A DNA stretch of 9,232 nucleotides. Source: Microbacterium sp. GTDB taxonomy: Bacteria; Actinomycetota; Actinomycetes; Actinomycetales; Microbacteriaceae. Under the pieces are notes generated by a model. That model did no database searches. It saw only the letters and a list, made by a program, of their open reading frames with translations, and had not been told where the DNA came from. Within the stretch, counting starts at the first letter, position 1. Every line of letters starts with the position of its first letter. The DNA is taken from the NCBI GenBank assembly GCA_031286555.1, contig JAITUD010000307.1:1-9232 (forward strand). The letters are read 5' to 3'. Positions 6,266 to 9,232 of the stretch are shown here, one piece after another. The translations under genes were made by a program, and so were the position numbers.

Positions 6266-6307
6266 GGAATGTCGAGCGGAGACCTCTGGCGGATGCCGGG
6301 GTCACGT

Positions 6308-6313
6308 AAGGAG
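6308..6313 (+). promoter_or_regulatory. Ribosome binding site fixing the GTG start at 6321
   Basis: AAGGAG with a 7-base spacer precedes GTG 6321 and is the best Shine-Dalgarno match in the window. It rules out the upstream ATG at 6039 in the same frame, which would place 94 extra residues antisense to the permease gene. Confidence 0.8.
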
Positions 6314-6320
6314 TCTTCTC

Positions 6321-8177
6321 GTGCGATTCGTATGGGCCGTCGTGGCCTTCATTCTGGCCGCGGTCATGATCGGTGCCGGCGTCGCTCAGCGCACCGTCTT
6401 CATGGGCCCCTCAGAGGTGCAGATGGAGATGCCCGCGGGCGACCCTGAGCCCTATGCGCTGATCTCCAGCGATGTGCTGCGCGCCAACCCCGGCCAGCAG
6501 ACCCTCATGGTGCGCGGCAAGGGCGACCTGTTCGTCGCCTACGGTCGCACCGACGACATGAAGGCCTGGCTGTCGGACGCCGAGTACGACAGCATCACCC
6601 TGGACAAGAAGGGTGAGCCGCAGACCAAGGTCGTGAAGGCGGAAGTCGAGTCGACCAGCGAGACCGGCCGCAACCCGGCCGGATCGGACCTGTGGCTGGA
6701 CTCCTACACCGACAAGGACTCGCTGATCGCGAACCTGCAGCTTCCGGAGGGGATGAGCGTGCTCGTCGCGCGTGACGGCGTGAAGGACGCTCCCTCCGAC
6801 ATCATGGTCACCTGGCCGCTGAAGACCACCACTCCGTGGGTCGGCCCGCTGTTCGTCGGCGGCGGCATCGCGCTGCTCATCGGCCTCGTGCTGTACATCC
6901 TCGGCATCCGTCACCAGCGTCGCGGCAAGGGCCCGCGGCGCAAGGGACCCGGGCCCCTGCCTCCCACGCAGCCGATCGACCTCGCGGTCGACAGGCTGCC
7001 GGAGCACGAGTCGATCGGCACCGGCCCTGTGGCGACCCCGGAGAGTGCCGCACCGGAGAGCACGGAGGAGCCCGCCGGTGATGACGGCCGCGCGCGCAGC
7101 ACCGCACACCGGATGCTGCGCCGACGCCTGGCCGTCGCGATTCCCGCGATCGGTCTCACCGCAGTGCTCGCCACGGGCTGCAGCGCCGACTCCTGGCCGC
7201 AGTTCGATGCCTCGACGAGCCCGACCCCGACGCCCACCGTCGTCGCGCCCGACAACCAGAAGCCCCCGGCTGTGACCGAGGCGCAGGCGTCCCGCATCCT
7301 CAAGGACATCTCGAAGACGGTCACCGATGCCGACGCCGCTCGCGATCTGACGCTGGCGACGACACGCCTGGACGGCGCCGTGCTGCAGGCGCGCGCGACC
7401 GACTACGCCCTGGGGGCGAAGAACCCGAAGCTCGGCATTCCTGCGGCTCTGCCCGCAGACAAGGTCGAGGTGGTCCTGCCGCAGGCGACGGACTCCTGGC
7501 CCCGCACCGTGCTGATGCTGACGAAGTCGTCGGAGGCCAAGGCGCCGCCGGTGATCTTCACCATGACGCAGGCCGATCCGTGGTCGAACTACCGCGTGAA
7601 CACGATGGCCGACATGCTCGCGTCCGCGAAGCTGCCCAAGCTCGCCCCGGCATGGCTGGGGACGACCCTTGTGCCGCCGGAGTCCACGTTCCTGATGATG
7701 CCGCCGAACCAGGTGGCTGACGCGTTCTCGTCGGTCGTGGACGAGGGCGAGAAGAGCCCGTACTTCGGGGACTTCGACGCCGCCGCCAAGAAGCAGGCCG
7801 GCGAGATCGTCGCGAGCCGGGCGGCCCTGCTGGCGGAGCTGAAGAAGACGGGGGCGGACAAGACGTCCAAGGTCGCATTCGACATGACGCACTCCGCCTT
7901 CGACCCGGTCTCGATGGCCACCCTCGACAGCGGCGCGATCGTGTCGGTCTCGGTGGTCGACACCCAGACCGTCACGCCGACGACGCCGGATGCGGTGATC
8001 AAGTTCGACAACAATGCGGAGGCCGTCGCACTCACAGGTGCGAAGGAGGCGGCGAAGGGCGTGCGCACCACCTATGGCATGCAGCTGTTCTTCGCGGTCC
8101 CCGCCCAGGGGGCGAACGCCCAGATCCAGCTGCTGTCCTTCCACCAGAACACCCTGAAGGTCGAGATCATCAAGTGA
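6321..8177 (+). CDS. Three-helix envelope protein with internal lipobox-like segment, function unknown
   Basis: I do not recognise this 618-residue protein. A signal-like helix spans residues 3-20 (FVWAVVAFILAAVMIGAG) and a polar region 23-170 is probably outside the cell. A second helix (174-196, rich in Gly and Leu) is followed by the basic stretch RHQRRGKGPRRKG, which the positive-inside rule places in the cytoplasm. A Pro/Glu-rich linker runs to about 260. Then comes Met265 with MLRRRLAVAIPAIG, a third hydrophobic segment ending LATGC (Cys287), which reads like a complete lipoprotein signal peptide. A Ser/Thr/Pro linker and a large soluble domain (about 310-618) follow and would lie outside. 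It therefore resembles a membrane protein fused to a lipoprotein. The frame is uninterrupted and codon use is uniform, so a frameshift artefact looks unlikely. The start is set by the AAGGAG site; the stop overlaps the thioredoxin start by four bases. Confidence 0.85.
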   Translation: MRFVWAVVAFILAAVMIGAGVAQRTVFMGPSEVQMEMPAGDPEPYALISSDVLRANPGQQTLMVRGKGDLFVAYGRTDDMKAWLSDAEYDSITLDKKGEPQTKVVKAEVESTSETGRNPAGSDLWLDSYTDKDSLIANLQLPEGMSVLVARDGVKDAPSDIMVTWPLKTTTPWVGPLFVGGGIALLIGLVLYILGIRHQRRGKGPRRKGPGPLPPTQPIDLAVDRLPEHESIGTGPVATPESAAPESTEEPAGDDGRARSTAHRMLRRRLAVAIPAIGLTAVLATGCSADSWPQFDASTSPTPTPTVVAPDNQKPPAVTEAQASRILKDISKTVTDADAARDLTLATTRLDGAVLQARATDYALGAKNPKLGIPAALPADKVEVVLPQATDSWPRTVLMLTKSSEAKAPPVIFTMTQADPWSNYRVNTMADMLASAKLPKLAPAWLGTTLVPPESTFLMMPPNQVADAFSSVVDEGEKSPYFGDFDAAAKKQAGEIVASRAALLAELKKTGADKTSKVAFDMTHSAFDPVSMATLDSGAIVSVSVVDTQTVTPTTPDAVIKFDNNAEAVALTGAKEAAKGVRTTYGMQLFFAVPAQGANAQIQLLSFHQNTLKVEIIK

Positions 8178-9103
8178 GCGACATCTCCGCAGCCGCGCTC
8201 CGCGGCGCCGTCGACCTGTCCACGCTCCGGGACCGGCCCCAGACGCCGGCATCCGGTGCGGCATCCGCGCAGCCCGGCCTGCCGGACGTCGTCGTAGACG
8301 TCACGGACGCGACGTTCGGTCAGATCCTCGAGCTCTCCAACACCGTCCCCGTCGTGGTCGACCTGTGGGCCGAGTGGTGCGGGCCGTGCAAGCAGCTCAG
8401 CCCCATCATCGAGAAGGTCACCCGCGAGCAGGGCGGGCGCGTCGTGCTCGCGAAGGTCGACGTCGACGCGAATCCGCAGATCGCGCAGGGCTTCCGCGCC
8501 CAGTCGATCCCGATGGTCGTCGCTCTGATCGGCGGCCAGCCGGTGCCGATGTTCACGGGCGCGGTGCCCGAGGAGCAGGTGCGCGAGGTGTTCGGACGCC
8601 TGCTGGAGCTCGCCGCGCAGAACGGCGTGAGCGGCTCGGTGGCCGCGGGAGAGCCCGGAGAGGCGCCCGCTGAGCCCGAGGAGGCTCCGCTGCCTCCGCT
8701 GCATGCCGAGGCCTTCGACGCGATCGAGGCCGGCGACTACCAGCGCGCGATCACCGCCTATGAGAAGGCTCTGGCCGAGAATCCGCGTGATGAGGACGCG
8801 AAGGCAGGTCTCGGTCAGGTGCGGCTGCTCGCGCGAGTGCAGCACCTCGACCTGCAGGCCGCACGCGCGGCTGCGGCCGAGGCCCCGCTCGACCCGGAGG
8901 CGCAGTTCGCCGTCGCCGACCTCGACATCGCCGGCGGCCACGTCGACGACGCGTTCGGCCGTCTGCTGGACCTGTTCGCCGCGCTGCCCGCCGATGAGCG
9001 GATGCCCGTGCGCGAGCGCCTGGTGGAGCTGTTCGACCTCATCGGCGCGGCCGACCCCCGCGTGGGTGTCGCGCGCACGCGACTCGCTTCGCTGCTGTTC
9101 TGA
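8174..9103 (+). CDS. Thioredoxin-TPR protein (CnoX/YbbN-like)
   Basis: The predicted cytoplasmic protein has 309 residues. After an unstructured N-terminus (1-37) comes a thioredoxin domain (about 38-150) with VVDLWAEWCGPCK, active-site Cys69 and Cys72, the VDVDANP segment and the cis-proline loop SIPMV. An acidic Pro/Ala linker leads to a C-terminal helical region (about 176-309). Its first part, AFDAIEAGDYQRAITAYEKALAENP in the reading frame from about 8702, is a good TPR unit; later helices resemble the YbbN C-terminal domain. E. coli CnoX (YbbN) is a redox-regulated holdase chaperone lacking a full CxxC, whereas this protein keeps WCGPC and may have real oxidoreductase activity. That is inference. 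GTG 8174 overlaps the preceding stop (GTGA) and lacks a strong ribosome binding site, so translation is probably coupled to the envelope protein. Confidence 0.9.
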   Translation: MSDISAAALRGAVDLSTLRDRPQTPASGAASAQPGLPDVVVDVTDATFGQILELSNTVPVVVDLWAEWCGPCKQLSPIIEKVTREQGGRVVLAKVDVDANPQIAQGFRAQSIPMVVALIGGQPVPMFTGAVPEEQVREVFGRLLELAAQNGVSGSVAAGEPGEAPAEPEEAPLPPLHAEAFDAIEAGDYQRAITAYEKALAENPRDEDAKAGLGQVRLLARVQHLDLQAARAAAAEAPLDPEAQFAVADLDIAGGHVDDAFGRLLDLFAALPADERMPVRERLVELFDLIGAADPRVGVARTRLASLLF

Positions 9104-9115
9104 CGAATGCAGACG

Positions 9116-9145
9116 GATGGCCGGGGACTCGGGTCCCCGGCCATC
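9116..9145. terminator. Perfect hairpin between convergent genes
   Basis: The arms 9116-9128 and 9133-9145 are a perfect 13-bp inverted repeat (GATGGCCGGGGAC and its complement) around the tetraloop TCGG. It lies 12 bases after the thioredoxin-TPR stop and 6 bases before the stop of the minus-strand gene, so it can serve both directions. T-runs are absent on both sides, as is usual in high-GC actinobacteria. Confidence 0.82.
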
Positions 9146-9151
9146 GTCGTC

Positions 9152-9232
9152 TCAGCTGAACGTCGCCGCAGGCACGTGCGGGTCGCTCTGATGCCGCAGC
9201 CAGATCGTCGACAGTGCGGGCAGGGTGACGGT
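9152..9232 (-). CDS. glgB: C-terminal end of a probable glycogen branching enzyme (5' part outside window)
   Basis: On the minus strand a frame is open from the window edge to the TGA at 9154-9152, giving 26 residues that start TVTLPALSTIWLRHQ and end AATFS. The pattern of a beta strand ending in LPxLSTIWL is typical of the C-terminal all-beta domain of GH13 branching enzymes (1,4-alpha-glucan branching enzyme, which makes alpha-1,6 links in glycogen). A short tail after that strand is common. The catalytic domain is not in the window, so other GH13 members (for example GlgE or trehalose synthase) cannot be excluded. The frame's stop sits just past a strong convergent hairpin, supporting a real gene end. 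Confidence 0.55.
   Translation of the reverse strand, partial: TVTLPALSTIWLRHQSDPHVPAATFS

Noticed and set aside
4917..6305. 462-codon minus-strand frame overlapping the AI-2E family gene
   Set aside because: The permease frame has clear membrane helices and family motifs; this one is Arg/His/Pro-rich and is an off-frame reading of the same region.
6039..6320. Upstream ATG at 6039 for the envelope protein
   Set aside because: The added sequence is antisense to the start of the permease gene and lacks a signal; GTG 6321 has a strong AAGGAG site and begins directly with a signal-like helix.
6411..8264. 617-codon open frame on the minus strand opposite the envelope protein gene
   Set aside because: It is rich in Arg, Gly, His and Leu with no domain character, has no ribosome binding site, and mirrors the high-GC third positions of the plus-strand gene. 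It is a shadow frame.

Overview
The window is a stretch of high-GC actinobacterial chromosome. Gene order (tsf-pyrH-frr-cdsA), strong G/C bias at third codon positions, GTG starts, TANNNT-type -10 boxes and the protein sequences all fit Microbacteriaceae, most likely Microbacterium or a close relative. That placement is inference from sequence style and recalled family resemblance; no search was run. There is no sign of mobile elements, CRISPR arrays, rRNA or tRNA. I judge it a mainly ordinary core-genome region with a few lineage-type oddities.

Layout: (1) 1-579 is the C-terminal two thirds of elongation factor Ts, closed by a strong hairpin terminator at 587-623. (2) 678-1394 pyrH (UMP kinase) and 1468-2019/2022 frr (ribosome recycling factor) follow, each with a plausible short promoter region of its own. 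(3) cdsA (phosphatidate cytidylyltransferase, with an unusually long Pro/Ala-rich cytoplasmic N-terminus) follows frr almost without a gap, and a DivIVA-repeat protein overlaps the cdsA stop, so frr-cdsA-divIVA is probably one transcript. (4) 4075-4761 is a secreted lytic-transglycosylase-like wall protein, apparently with a leaderless start, followed by a 95-residue protein with a predicted zinc site. (5) On the minus strand, 5075-6133 is an AI-2E/PerM-family permease, convergent with group 4. (6) Divergent from it, 6321-8177 encodes a large three-helix envelope protein of unknown function with an internal lipobox-like segment. Its stop overlaps the start of a thioredoxin-TPR (CnoX/YbbN-like) gene, 8174-9103. 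(7) A 13-bp perfect hairpin lies between that gene and the 3' end of a minus-strand gene that looks like the C-terminus of a glycogen branching enzyme.

Functionally, the left half is translation (EF-Ts, RRF), pyrimidine nucleotide supply (UMP kinase) and phospholipid precursor synthesis (CDP-diacylglycerol), grading into cell-envelope and polar-growth functions (DivIVA-like, peptidoglycan hydrolase). The right half is envelope proteins plus a thiol-redox/chaperone-like protein. No intergenic gap exceeds 190 bases.
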